A DNA stretch of 55,180 bases from Apostichopus leukothele (lineage: Eukaryota > Echinodermata > Holothuroidea > Aspidochirotida > Stichopodidae), in contig JAAAKB020000014.1 in assembly GCA_010014835.2 (NCBI GenBank), positions 551,734 through 606,913 of the forward strand, in the 5' to 3' direction. This document shows positions 21,419 through 32,804 of this stretch, in pieces; the first letter of the stretch is position 1, and the number at the start of each line of letters is the position of its first letter. The notes beneath the pieces were generated by a model. It worked only from the letters and a program-made list of their open reading frames with translations, made no database searches and had not been told where the DNA came from. A program made the position numbers and the translations under genes.

Positions 21419-23487
21419 AACCAAACTGATTTAAAGAAAGGACAAAAGGAGCTCTGCACCCCCCCCCCAAAAAAAAAAAAACAAAAAAAAAAAAAAAATC
21501 CAAAAAAACAAATGTATTCAAAAAGTGTATTCAATGCCCAATTTAAATGAAAATGAGTCTATAATTTCAAGTTGAGGGGGTGATGGAGGGGGGGGGGGAT
21601 TGGTGGTTCAGTGTCATCCTCAATCCCAATTTCCCTATGCTCATGCTAACTGAACATATATCTGGTAGTGTTGAGCCCACTCCTTCATATATTATATCAC
21701 AGTTTGAAAAGATGGCACATTCATATTAAGTAAAATCTTCAATTTGCAGTTAGTCAGTTATGGCAGTGTTGGTCTAAATCTAGTTTAGCAATTCCTATTT
21801 TTGGCATTGTTATGTTTTGATAATTGGTAATTCCCATGGCAACTTCATACATTTCTGGAATCTCATACCTCTTGAGGCCGTCCATGGTGATCTTGTTTTA
21901 TTATATAGACCGAAGATATAATATTCAGACTGATCTATCGGTTCATGTAACTAATAAATTTTTGACTCCATCTCTTATTGAAAGTGCCGGGGAAGATTTG
22001 GATGCAATGTTAAAAGTAACTGTTTGAGTTGCATATGATAATTTTGCAATACTATTAAAATTAACATCACTTAACACTGTAGGTCCATAAGCTTGACTCA
22101 GTCATGTTTCATTTCATATAATAAAGAATAAATTTGGAAAATTGAAGTAAAAGTTGAAATTTTGAAATTATCCAATTTGTATCTTGGAAAATAATTCAGT
22201 TGTGTGACTGGATGTTTAATACTTCATGTTGGTAATGTGTGATCATGTGACCTCATCACAATTAAACGATGTTTCGCTCGTAATTGCATCAGTGAAGAAT
22301 AATAAAAAAGAAAGACAGTTTGATGTGTTGTCTGTGTATGTGATGACTTGTGCAGTGTAATTTATCGGAATAAAATGATTAAATTTCAACATTTTATATC
22401 TCAGTAAATGGAACCAGCTAACAAGGTGATTTTGGATCAATATGTTTCATTTTTCTTGCTCTGTGATACAAATTTTTGCAATTTTAGACTTTCTTATTCC
22501 TGTGAATGATAAACGTAAAGGCACTGTAACATGGAGCTGACATTAGCATTGCTTGAAAGACATACCAAAGACCTTACCAGCCTGTGTTATATATGTTTGG
22601 AATGCAGCATTTCCCTCGATGCTATGACTATCACGAAAATAATTATCACAAACTTTCCGAGAAAACGTTCATATCCCATTCCTTGTGTCACAAATTGCAC
22701 CATTTTACAGCTATCAGTTTGATCTATGACTCACTCCTTATAGCTAAATGTTAAAACATATGGAGTATGATATAAATAGATGGCCTTGCTATAGTGTTAT
22801 AAATCTGATTGTCCGTTGGCAAATCTCAACCTGTCAGAATCCCTGTCACATTCTGGAAAAATAACTCCAAATCCGTTTCAAGGAAATCGATAGTCACTAT
22901 TAAAGGGTCCGAGGAACAATGCTGCTGAAACTTTCACTCAGAAAATGGGTTACTATATGCATAGTTCATTATGGAGATTGAGTTAGAGATGTTTACTTAA
23001 ATGGTCAAGATGAGCCCTCGTTTTTAACCCCCCCCCCACCCCCCAAGTCAGGTTGTAAACAGTTTTTACTGTGGTTGATCATTGCAAACTTAAGATAACT
23101 ACTTAACAAATTATTTCTGTTTCAAGCTAAGAAAACAAAGTCTCAGTATGGAAAATGTCAAGTAAAAGTTGGGTCTCGATATTGAATCAGAAGGAAACTG
23201 ACGATGATTGTGAGGCTGCATCTCGGTGTTGCACAGGAAGTGGCTAAAGGAATTGATATTTAAAGTGTAATCATGCACTTTATTTTTTAAAAGCACTTTG
23301 GCCAAATTTGGCATATAACTAGCACCTACTTTTTGGATCATGATATAGTTCCTTTAATTTTGACTTTTGATTATTTAAAATAAAACTACTGCTTTCTTAA
23401 GGTACACTGTAGGTCAGGAAATTCATCATGGCAAACATCCATAACCCAAGCTTGACATTCCCTGTATTTATTACTCGCATTCCACAG
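21419..23487. other. Non-coding stretch right of the gap, with homopolymer tracts
   Basis: This begins with C-run and A-run low complexity (about 21461-21507), then a G-run near 21588. Further C-runs lie at about 23028-23044. I see no exon of the muscle gene here, so the Ig exon cut by the gap does not resume. Remaining sequence is AT-rich with chance ORFs. Confidence 0.6.
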
Positions 23488-23616
23488 GTCGGAGAGAACC
23501 CCCTCCACGTGGCAGTCAGACACGCCCATTTCCCAATCGTCAACGAACTGATAACGTTTGTGAACTTGGAGTTATCGAGATTGGACGCAGTCATGGCGGT
23601 GAATAGTCAGAGTGAG
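23488..23616 (+). CDS. TRPN1: Ankyrin-repeat exon, TRPN/NompC-like (1 of 2)
   Basis: The 129-bp exon, phase 0 at both ends, lies between 'CGCATTCCACAG' and 'GTAAGATTC'. Its 43 codons read 'VGENPLHVAVRHAHFPIV', 'NELITFVNLELSRLDAV' and 'MAVNSQSE'. 'ENPLHVAVRH' is an ankyrin-repeat TPLHxAAxxGH core, and the long second helix with 'SRLDAV' resembles the late ankyrin repeats of the mechanosensory channel TRPN (NompC), as I recall that family. The phase does not fit the flanking titin-like exons (phase 1), so it cannot belong to that protein. It is intact and unbroken. A different ankyrin protein is the main alternative. Confidence 0.65.
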
Positions 23617-24650
23617 GTAAGATTCAGTTACCTAGGATTAGATTCTCACACTCCCCCACACCGGTTTTGGCCGTGAAGTTCCGTCCCTTCCGGCCCCCCC
23701 CCCCACCCCAAGTCAACCTCGGTGAAGACCACAGACAGGTAAACTGCGGCTCACGCATGAATTTCTTAGGTCTTGCGAGTAGTTTTCCAAAAACCCTATC
23801 AATATTTTCCATGGAAACTTAGAACATAATATCCCCAAGCACTGGTTCATCCAACCAAATAGCAAGTGAAGCAATGAATACACTGGAGTATTGGTAAAAG
23901 AAGAAAACAAACAGAAAAGATGTCTAGTTTGTATAGAGGGCCTACTTTTGATAGAACGTTGATAGAATGTAACGTATCAACAATCCACATGTAGATTGTT
24001 GTGGTCCTTTGTTTTCCTTTCTCTTTAATATTTCCATTTATTGTCATGGATGTTTGTCATTTTGGCCCGTGGATTGGATGCAATATTTCCCTGTGGTTGC
24101 TAGATAAAGCTCATGCCCTTGGCCAAACATGTCCAGATCTACCACACATTCATAGCTCAGACTTATAATAAGATATTAAAAAAAGCTACTTAAATTAAAC
24201 TGAGGCATGGAAAGTGTTTGCTCGTCGGACAAGAAATATATTTCAAAATGACATGGAAACCATTAACTGTCAGCACACCCAAATGTGTTACAATTCTGCC
24301 GTTGTGGGTGGGTGTAGTGTGTAATGCAGTAAAGTATTTAATGTAATTGTATTTATATGTAGTACACAGGACAAAAGCTGAAATACAAAATACAAAATAA
24401 CTACAAAAAAAAGTCAAAAGTTTTTTTTTATTAATTCAATTTAATTATATAAGTTTGACTTTAAGCCCTGTGCTAGAGGCCAGCAAGACACATAGTTTGT
24501 AACTGTACATTTGTACACACCTGATCAAATGCCATTGGTCCTAGAAGGGCAAACATTCACCCCTGTATGGTTAGCCATTTTCATGACTTTTTAAGCTTAA
24601 AAAAATATAAACTCCATACTGTAAATAATGCTTCTTGTTTGTGTTAATAG
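23617..24650. other. Intron between the two ankyrin exons
   Basis: About 1 kb, with a C-run near 23694-23707 and a T-run near 24421. Nothing else is recognised. Confidence 0.55.
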
Positions 24651-24779
24651 GAAGGTGAAACCCCTTTGCATTACGCTGCTGAAATCACCAAGAATATCAT
24701 CCACTACCCAACAGAAGATATAGATATTATGGCTAGGCTTCTAGAATATGATGCTGATATCAATGTGGTCACCAAACTG
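24651..24779 (+). CDS. TRPN1: Ankyrin-repeat exon, TRPN/NompC-like (2 of 2)
   Basis: Also exactly 129 bp and phase 0 at both ends, after 'GTTTGTGTTAATAG' and before 'GTGAGTATAC'. It reads 'EGETPLHYAAEITKN', 'IIHYPTEDIDIMARLLEY' and 'DADINVVTKL'. The join with the exon at 23488 makes a continuous ankyrin stack (...NSQSE-EGETPLHYAAE...). The insert 'IHYPTEDIDI' within an ankyrin repeat is the feature that made me think of TRPN/NompC. No third ankyrin exon was found before 26528, so only a fragment of that gene is present. Confidence 0.65.
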
Positions 24780-25074
24780 GTGAGTATACCATACAGTGTT
24801 TTATACTATGTGTTTCTTGCTGTCTCTTCTACCATTCCTCAGATTCTCCCACGTACCTATCGCGTTTAAAGTAGATCATGTTTTAACGTTTTACCCCTAA
24901 TTCCCAGGTCACATGTTGTCTCTCTCCCTTTCAAAGCTGGCCTTGTTCCAAGCATGCTATTGTATTGTGTTACGTCCATACTAATTCCCATAATGGAAAG
25001 TGTTTTGACCTTCACCGAAGGGAAGTATTTGAGCCCCCTGTGATTCTTTTAATTGTCTTGGCCTATCAGTATAG
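24780..25074. other. Non-coding stretch after the ankyrin exons
   Basis: No further ankyrin exon or other coding signal recognised. Confidence 0.5.
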
Positions 25075-25325
25075 GTATATGTATGTATGTATGTTTGTAA
25101 TTTACATCCTACTGCAAGCAGGAACTCGCGAAGAAGCCTCATTGGCTTATCAAAGCCGCAAGCTGACTGAAGTCAGTCTCTTAGATTAATATTTAACATC
25201 CATGATTATGAATTGTCAATCGTCAACAACTCTGTAACTGGACGACATACATTAATCTTGGAGTGACTCGAACTGGGAACCTTATGATTGGAAGGCACCG
25301 GCGTTAACCACTGAGCTAACACTCC
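25075..25325 (-). mobile_element. tRNA-derived SINE with (ATAC)n tail
   Basis: On the minus strand the head at about 25325-25257 looks like a tRNA: box A 'TTAGCTCAGTGGTTAACGCC', box B 'GTTCGAGTC' and closing CACTCC opposite GGAGTG. A roughly 170-bp body unrelated to tRNA follows, then an ATAC repeat tail ending near 25075. The tRNA part has an extra long body and no clean cloverleaf anticodon arm, so it is a SINE rather than a working tRNA gene. Confidence 0.72.
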
Positions 25326-26527
25326 TTGTGTGTGTGTGTCATGAAAGCTCTGCATTAATGTTTGACAAGAAAGATACAGATACACTGGTTTTTATCAACG
25401 TAGCATGTTAGGATAGGAGAATGTGTTCAAGTTTTTAAGTGTTACTGTTAGGATCCGGCTAGGCTAATTTTTTATGTATGTGCAGGTATGTGACTTAGGC
25501 AGTACTTGGCTATATTCTCCTTTTGGATGGTGAAAGTCACCCTAACCTGCGGAAAACATAAGATTTTCTTTTCAACTGTTCGTAGTGGCTCTGCATTCCT
25601 CCATATGCTAATTCCATACTGGAGTCATATTGTCACTTTGATTTTCCCTAATGTGAACTGATCAAGTAACATATGCATCACTACATGCTGTTGTAGTCTC
25701 GATTGTCAAAGTTGCATGGTTTCTGGTTTTTCGTTCTATCAATTTGGATGGCCACTTTAATGCCCTAATTCCCCTCCCTCTCAACTCTACATGAAGCTTG
25801 ACAGTACCAAAGCTGTGCCTGTACCAATTCATTGTTATCTTAGCATGAACCATCTGATGCTTGTCGTATCGGAATTGTCATGTCAGAGTGCCATTTGTTA
25901 TGGGATCCAATTCAGGTATCCCTGCCTGTGACTCAATCAAATGGTTTGCATGAAAACTTACTGCTCTGTGCATGATCGTGTTGACTTTGTTACATCGCCA
26001 CGTCCATCTCAAGAACGATATGATTCCTTCCATGCTAAGGTTTTCTGTTTGCCAGTCTTCGTGCTAGTGCGAATCATATTACAACTGTTTCAAGTCACAT
26101 GCAGAGTTACATGTGAGTAGCTCACTTCAGTGGCTATGGCACTTTAAATCAATAGCCTTGATCAGTTATTGTACTCAGACAGTTTCCAAGTATCACAAAT
26201 TAATTGATGGATTTTATTAGTTACATTGAAGTTGACTCTGGTTAATACTACCTCATGTGATTCCCACCATATCTATGACGATACAGTTTTCATTCAACCT
26301 TAATTAATCTTCATCACCACAAAGATTCTACTCTATTACTGTGTCATCTCTTTCATGAATATTCATTCATCAAGGTCTCTTTTGTGCGAAATTTCCAACC
26401 ATTCTTATTATAAGCATTCTTTTATTTTGAATAGATCATAGATTTGCAGGTGAAATATTTTGTATCCTTTCTATGTCACAAAATTGTGCACGCAAGAAAG
26501 TAAGACTTATGATTTCATCCTGAACAG
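25326..26527. other. Non-coding stretch up to the next muscle exon
   Basis: A short GT run flanks the SINE at about 25325-25339. The rest is unremarkable, with no exon recognised before 26528. Confidence 0.55.
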
Positions 26528-26827
26528 ATGAGGTTTCCTCCGAGATTGATACTGAGGTGGAGGTAATGATTCCTAGGAGAAAGCCTCTTGCGGTAACTGT
26601 TGAGGTACCAGAGGATCTACCTCAAGATAAAGTCAAACCTGAAGAAGTTTCACCAGAAGAAGTTAAGCCTGAAGAGGTACAACCTGAAGAAACCCCAGTT
26701 GAAGAAGTCCCAACTCAAGAAGTGCCTGTTGAGGAGGCACCAGTAACACCAATAGAAGAGGCACTGATCAAGGAGGCACCAAAGGCACCAGAGGAAGAGC
26801 TCAAGCCTGTTACTACTGAGGAAATTG
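26528..26827 (+). CDS. Titin-like exon: short PEVK segment
   Basis: A 100-codon exon, phase 1 at both ends, between 'TTTCATCCTGAACAG' and 'GTAAGAGAC'. It is almost pure PEVK: 'DKVKPEEVSPEEVKPEEV', 'QPEETPVEEVPTQEV' and so on, with units of 5-7 residues ending in E-V. No folded domain is seen. It resembles the short PEVK exons of vertebrate titin and would be disordered and extensible. It is the first recognised exon of the muscle gene after the assembly gap. Confidence 0.88.
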
Positions 26828-27348
26828 GTAAGAGACACAAGACAAGGAACTTAACACTATTTTAATTTTGTTTGACATTTTCTGTCATACAAACCAAATA
26901 TTTCTGTCATGGCATCTTCTTGAGATCAATTTCATGTTTGCTTGTGATAAAAACAGATTGTGAAGCGTTTAGTTGCCTAACAAACATTTATAACAGAAAA
27001 TTGTTGAAAATTACTGCGGTAGTCTGGTGGCTTATTTATAAAATTTCTATACACTTAAGAGAAAAGAAGGTTTGAAGCAAATGCACTTTACATTATTTTA
27101 GGAAAATCTGAGAAGTACTCAGTCAGATCAGTGAACTCAACTGTTGCTTGTAAGCCATTACGACACTTTTTGAGGAAGTTTTTGTTGCTTTTCTCTTATT
27201 TTTACTTACGGAGCTTTCTGTTAGGATGGGGATTTTTTTTTTGTGATACTTGGCATGCCATGTTAGAGTTGCAACTCACATTGTATGATATGAAAGTTTT
27301 ATAAAATTATGAAATTAAACCAATATAAACAATTATTTCTTGATACAG
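26828..27348. other. Intron, nothing recognised
   Basis: 521-bp AT-rich intron with a T-run near 27233. Confidence 0.6.
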
Positions 27349-27588
27349 CCCCACAACCTTACGTCTCTGTTGGTAACTACATGGCAGAGACGGAGGAGGT
27401 AATGTCCGTCCGGGAGGGAGAGGTACTAGAAGTTCTAGATGACTCCAATGACGAGTGGTGGCTTGCACGAAAGGCAGACACCAAGGAAGAAGGATGGGTA
27501 CCCAAGGCATATTTGGCTCCAAAGGAAGAGTATGCTGAGAGACTCAAAGATCAATTGGAGGAAAATATTGAGAGCCTTCCTGTCCTAG
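27349..27588 (+). CDS. Titin-like exon: SH3 domain
   Basis: An 80-codon exon, phase 1 at both ends, encoding one whole SH3 domain. 'YVSVGNYMAETEEVMSV' replaces the ALYDY motif and RT loop; 'EGEVLEVLDDSNDEWWLARK' carries the Trp pair of the ligand groove; 'EGWVPKAYLAP' is the GxxPxxY-like end. A short helical tail 'YAERLKDQLEENIESL' follows. SH3 domains bind PxxP motifs. An SH3 after PEVK sequence and before Ig domains is known in Drosophila Sallimus/D-titin, which supports that kinship. In obscurin/UNC-89 the SH3 precedes a RhoGEF, not seen here. Confidence 0.9.
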
Positions 27589-27811
27589 GTATACCAAAAA
27601 AAGGTTTTTTGCAGTTAGACACTGTGTCATATAAAGTAGCATGCTTAGGGGAGTATCACTGCAGCCAGGCCACTTAATTTTTGCATTTCACACAATAAGT
27701 CACTGCTGATTGGCAAAGATGATCTCACACTATAGTAACAGGTTTGGAAAATGTATCAATGTATCACTGGTTGGAAGGCTTACAAACCATGTTAATATAT
27801 CTACTCATCAG

Positions 27812-28126
27812 AAATCCTAGACGAAGAAGCAGAAGAGCTGCAGGCACCAGTCTTTATCAAGCCTCTTGATAAAACTGTCACTGCCAAAGAACACCATCCT
27901 GTGGTATTGGAGTGTTGTGTGGAAGGCATACCTCGACCAACCATTGCCTGGTTCAGACAGAGCACACCCATTCCTACAGAGACTCCAGAATTTGTAATGT
28001 CATATGAGGACGATATAGCACGACTCACCGTGCTTACCATGTACCCAGAAGATTCTGGCCAGTACACATGCGTGGCTAAGAACCAAGCTGGAACTGACTC
28101 CACTCAGACAGAACTACTTGTTGAAG
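27812..28126 (+). CDS. Titin-like exon: Ig domain
   Basis: A 105-codon exon, phase 1 at both ends, 'ATCTACTCATCAG' to 'GTGATAAAAG' (a weak donor). After a short acidic lead ('ILDEEAEELQ') there is a full I-set Ig with both Cys: 'APVFIKPLDKTVTAKE', 'VVLECCVEGIPRPTIAWF', 'DSGQYTCVAKNQAG'. It lies directly after the SH3 exon, as in SH3-Ig pairs of other giant muscle proteins. Confidence 0.88.
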
Positions 28127-28409
28127 GTGATAAAAGTGAAATTTGAATCTACTTAAAAATGTGTGCGGTGGAGTCACCAATGGTTTACATCAACCATGAC
28201 AATACTTTAGATAAGGAAAATGCTAAACACCACCAGAATGTCTGCTACTTCTTAAAACAGACTTTTAAAAAGTGTAGGCTTATGACTCTCTTAAATTATT
28301 AAATAAATATTTAGAATGTTGAATAGAAATTCTTGGTTTTTGCAAGTGCTAGAAAGTGCTGTGTGCTTTCTTGTTTAGTTCACTTTATCTCCCTTTTTTT
28401 CTGATATAG

Positions 28410-28470
28410 TTGCACTGTCTGATGCAGAAAGTGTAGACAGCACTCCATCGTCAAGGAAAACACTCTCTAG
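28410..28470 (+). CDS. Titin-like small exon: Ser-rich linker
   Basis: A 61-bp exon entering in phase 1 and leaving in phase 2, between 'TTTTTTTCTGATATAG' and 'GTAAGGGAAA'. It reads 'VALSDAESVDSTPSSRKTLS', with several acidic Ser sites. It must be spliced to the exon at 28813, whose first base completes an Arg codon. Together the two make a phase 1-1 block. Confidence 0.75.
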
Positions 28471-28812
28471 GTAAGGGAAAGTTTTTTCTTCCTTTGCGTT
28501 CGTCTTTTTCTCGCCTTGCTTTTTGCCAATGTCTTCGATTTGGAAATCCTGTAGATAATGGCATCGTAAACTGGCCACGATATGATCACATGGAGAGTTT
28601 CTGTGATCTTTTACTTCTTTGGCAACATTTCCATCATTAGAAAGAAAACAAAAAATGTTCTTATTTGCATTTTCCATGTCACTATTACTGATTTTATCAG
28701 TAAAAATTTAAGCCGCTAAATAACTCTCAAAGAACAATTTTTTTTAATGAAATTACAGCTCTAGGTCTAACCTCCTAACGTTAAAACCTTGACTGTCTTT
28801 TATCTCTCACAG
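28471..28812. other. Intron, nothing recognised
   Basis: 342-bp AT-rich intron ending 'TTTTATCTCTCACAG'. Confidence 0.6.
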
Positions 28813-29132
28813 AGAGTCAACCATTGACGAAGAAGGAATCAAACCTAAGTTCATGTCTGTCTCTCGCAACATGATTGTTCAAGAGGGTAAAGAGAAGGCC
28901 ACCTTTGAATTCCGCCTCATCGCAGCACCACGGCCACAGATCACATGGTTCAAGGATGACGTTCCATTGGAAGAAACACCAAGACGGAGACTGAGCATGG
29001 TCGCAGACGTTCATTTGTATTCACTGACATTGGACGTTGAAGATGTGGACTCCGACGATCAGGGAGTCTACCGAATTGAAGCAGTCAACCGAGAAGGAAA
29101 AGCTGTGGCCAATGTCAAACTAGATGTGACTC
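28813..29132 (+). CDS. Titin-like exon: Ig domain
   Basis: Enters in phase 2 and leaves in phase 1 ('GTAAGTTTTT'). It encodes a linker 'RESTIDEEGIKPKFMSVSRN' and an Ig domain with 'ATFEFRLIAAPRPQITWF', 'LYSLTLDVEDVDSDDQGV' and 'YRIEAVNREGKAVANVKLDV'. Neither canonical Cys is present (F in the B strand, I in the F strand), but the core Trp is kept. Reading on into the intron gives a hydrophobic tail before a stop at 29232, discussed in the rejected items. Confidence 0.85.
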
Positions 29133-31409
29133 GTAAGTTTTTCGGCAGCATGTTTAGGTTCTATGCATCAATTATTTGCATGTGTATTAGCATTGTCTTG
29201 TATTTTGTAATTATGGGAGGTAAGGGCGTATAGCAGTTTATATTCAAAACTACTGTAAAGTAAGCAATAATTATCATAGCTTTTTCATCATGCCTGGAAA
29301 TGATCACACCAACTAACTCTTCAATTTGACATTCAATCATCTTGCCATTTTGTTTTCATGTACTGTAAGTAGCAGAGGGTTTATTCCCTAAAATGTCGTC
29401 TATAGTTTGCACTAACATGTTCATCCAGAATGCACAGATTTATCGTCAGTAACAGGAAGAAGATTTGAAAATATTCTGTTTTTCTTTCACTGTAAAATTT
29501 GGGTTTCAAAATGGTGCATGTTTGTTGATGTTTTAACCCTTAAATTCATTTTAACTCATCCTCATGGTGGTTGAAGAAAGCCTTTGTCCTCTTTGCAAGC
29601 CCAATGGCAAAATGAGAATGCAAACAGAAAGTCTAGTGCGTGCACATACAGTGCATCTTGAATTTGTGTGATTAACAGAGGTGCACCGACTTTGTTAGGA
29701 TTTTTTACTCACAATGTTGGCAAGCAGATTACAGTGGCTTCGGGGCTAGCAGGCCCAAGTAATTTTATTTTCTAATTTTTAAACAATACAACACCAGGAA
29801 ATTTAATACCATTCCAAACCAGTTAGCTGTTTCTGTAGGAAATAGTGAGATATCGATTTTTTCAAAAAGTAATGTGTGAATAGTTCTTTTCAAGATGGTT
29901 CACAAATCTATATACATGTATTTATGAAATGTATTCAATACTTACAATTTAACATATATCTAAAATGCTATATATCTAGAGCATTGGTTCCTACTACCCC
30001 ATTATATTAATCTTCTTTACATTAAATGAACATTACATTTAATTGTTCAATTTGATAACTAACTTTTGATAACTATTTTGATAACCAACTTCATTTCCAT
30101 TTGTTACTAGCTTAGAAAAAAGAATCACTTTTCTTAGTTTGAGCTTGCTCATAGCAGATTCATAGTTGTAGAAAAGTCTGTGACCATTTATTTTGTTCCT
30201 ATAAAGCAAAAAAGTATGCTTACAAATAATGCAAATGCCAAACATTAACTCAGGACCAATTTTTTGTCTTTCTTAGTATTCACATATATTTCTTAAGCAC
30301 AATAGTTGTGCAGTTTCTGGTCAAAAACCATATTCTTTAATACCTCATTGCCATGTAAGCTATTAAGTTGAAAGCTATTTAGCCTACAAAGTCATTGCTA
30401 TTTAAGTTTTGGATTATTTTTTTCTTTTATTATTGCTATTATCAACCCAATATTATGTTTCAAAGCCAATCCAGCAAAATAAAACATGTGCATATCTGCA
30501 GCTTTTATCCCTGAATGCTTGGGTTTCCATTCTTGTGGTTGTCACCATTTTTTTTACTTGTGATATTTGATGTTTCGTTGGGTTGCATTTTGAAAACTCC
30601 ATGCAAATGTAATTGATTCATTATAAAACTGTCTACTTTTTTTTGCATAATTACTTCTTCAAAGTCTTTGATCCCCTCCCCCCCCCACCATTTTCCATAG
30701 AAAGTAGCTGATGCTAAAAAGTACTTGAAATGTGCAACTCTGCACCCTTTCCCATCTCCTAAAATTTAAATCTTAAATTTTAAATCCAAGTTGATGGCTG
30801 CTTCTGCACTTTAAATGAAAATAATGTAATTGCTATGCAAAGAATATTTTAATCTCAGAACTATATTTGTTCCAGATTAATGGTAATCATCACCTCCCAC
30901 CCTTACCCCCCTCCTCCTACCCTCACTCCATCCTCATTACTCCTCTTGCTGCTACTCCTTCATACAGGAAACTTATATGATTCAGTTTTATACAGCCATC
31001 TGTGTTTAATATATAACCAGAGGGACAAATTTATATTTCTATTTGTCTGTTTTTTGGGGGAGGGATGGAGATGAAGATACTTTGCCATCTTCCCAAACTA
31101 TCATTTCAGCAGTTGGTTGGTTCAACTTGTAGGGTTATTTGTCCTAGAGTCAGTGTCAATAAAACATTCGGTAGATGTAAATAGTTCCACCACCTAACAG
31201 TTTCCGGCTCTTGCATGGTTTGCAATTATGAAACAATAATTCTGCTTTTCTTTTCAAACATAATCACCTCACCCACCAGTCCCACTTTTCTAATACCTTA
31301 AGATTAATACCACTAATTCCCACTTGTTTGTATAATAACCTTACCATGTTGACTCGGATCTTTTCCCCTCCCCCTTTTGGTGTAGTATGTAAGATCTCAC
31401 CCTCTTTAG
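29133..31409. other. Large intron, nothing recognised
   Basis: 2.3 kb, AT-rich. A small threefold TTGATAACTA-like tandem sits near 30052-30088, and C-rich low complexity near 30674-30690 and 30890-30960. No coding or RNA signal was recognised. Confidence 0.55.
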
Positions 31410-31559
31410 TGATCCAGTCTGCTAATGGGAGCTCTGCATGTGATCCAGGCAGTTACGGTGGTGTTGCATGGAGAACACCCAGGGTTATTGCCAAACCCAC
31501 ACAGCCTTTGCATGTCAAGCCTGTTGAGATGCTTGAGTCAGCAAATATTACACCTCCAG
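31410..31559 (+). CDS. Titin-like exon: non-domain linker
   Basis: A 50-codon exon, phase 1 at both ends, after 'TCACCCTCTTTAG' and before 'GTATATTATT'. The split codon joins the preceding exon as CTG (Leu). It reads 'IQSANGSSACDPGSYGGVAW' and then a basic Pro-rich stretch 'RVIAKPTQPLHVKP'. No known domain is seen. The frame and phases fit the gene, and it could be an alternative exon. Confidence 0.65.
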
Positions 31560-32507
31560 GTATATTATTCTTTCTGTGATTTCTCATAATTTCACATTAT
31601 TTATTAACGTGATTGAAAGGAGACTAGCAAATGCAACCATAAGTTACTTGTATTGAATTGCTGGTGATGAACAAGTCTCCTATACATCTACCAAGAAATC
31701 TTAGTCCATTGAGATATCGGTGGGAGTTTGTTATAAAAAAAAACTGAGGACTTAAAAATGCATGAATGATTGAATTTAAAAAAGAAATTATTTTAAAATC
31801 TTCATCAGGATTTGAACTAGTGATCTCAGGAATACAGGTCTTGCACTTTCACTGGAATCCTATATCTATCTATAACAAATATTAAGGACTGGATTCTTTC
31901 TTTGTGTTTATTCATGAATACTCTATCATACTAAACAACTTCAAATTACTTTTTTCCATTTATGGTGCATCTTCTATTTAAATTGATTTTACTTTGAATT
32001 CCTGACTTAAACTACTAACATTGCTAAATGTAAAAACAATATCAATAACGGATTGAGACATCACACCAGTATATTATTTGTTAATTGTACGACCAACTTA
32101 CAAGGAAATAAAAGTTAGTGAAGGAAAGGTAAAAAAAACTATCATTTTATGTCAGATTATTGTCTATAAAAAGTGTCCAACATGTCACAGTTTAGCCAAT
32201 TAATAGCTCACAGATGTTGACTTCCTTGAAGACTTGAAATTGGTAGTCATTTGTATGATAAACGACCAATTAAGACAATTTCCCTTTTTGATACCTTCAA
32301 ATTTTGTTTTGGGGACAGCAAAACAGCTGTTGTTGTTATTATTGCTTCAAAGCTTTATACTGAAAGTTTTCACTGTAGATAAATTCTTCTTTGGTATTGA
32401 ATGAGGGTATCATTTCATTGATGTCTGCAGTATTTTATAACCGTTCCTGCGTTAGCAAAAACTGATTCAAAAATTTACATAACTGTGATTTATTGTTTGT
32501 ATAAAAG
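31560..32507. other. Intron, nothing recognised
   Basis: 948 bp, AT-rich, no repeat or coding signal. Its 3' site 'TTGTATAAAAG' is a poor pyrimidine tract, but the phase and the Ig domain that follows support it. Confidence 0.55.
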
Positions 32508-32804
32508 GTGAAGAAACAGAGCCTCCGCACTTTGTAGAGGTAGTCAAAGCAGCTACTGTTGAGAAGGGTCAGCCCGTATTCTTTGAATGTGTCGTGACTG
32601 GTAAACCATTGCCAGATGTAACTTGGTTCCTTGATGGCGTTGAGCTCAAAGAATCAGACATCGTTAAGATAAGCGATGACGAAAAAGGCAATCACTTCTT
32701 GGAAATCAAGGACACAACAAACAGAAGACCTGGAAAAGTAACATGTATGGCAGAAAGTCCCCTCGGACGAGATATGTGTAGTGCAGAGATGCTGTTTGCT
32801 GAAG
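32508..32804 (+). CDS. Titin-like exon: Ig domain
   Basis: A 99-codon exon, phase 1 at both ends. It is essentially one I-set Ig: 'EPPHFVEVVKAATVEKG', Cys in 'VFFECVVTGKPLPDVTWF', 'NHFLEIKDTTNRRPGKVTC' and 'AESPLGRDMCSAEMLF'. The usual D-x-G-x-Y turn before the F-strand Cys is replaced by RRPGKVTC. Both Cys are present. Confidence 0.88.

Noticed and set aside
25257-25325. tRNA gene on the minus strand
   Set aside because: The A and B boxes are good, but the anticodon arm does not fold cleanly and a SINE-type body and tail follow directly.
29133-29232. Hydrophobic read-through tail after the Ig exon ending at 29132 ('YASIICMCISIVLYFVIM')
   Set aside because: T-rich introns entered in this phase often translate into hydrophobic residues. 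The segment has low G+C and no supporting signal, so it is treated as chance. It serves as a caution for the tail at 40427.
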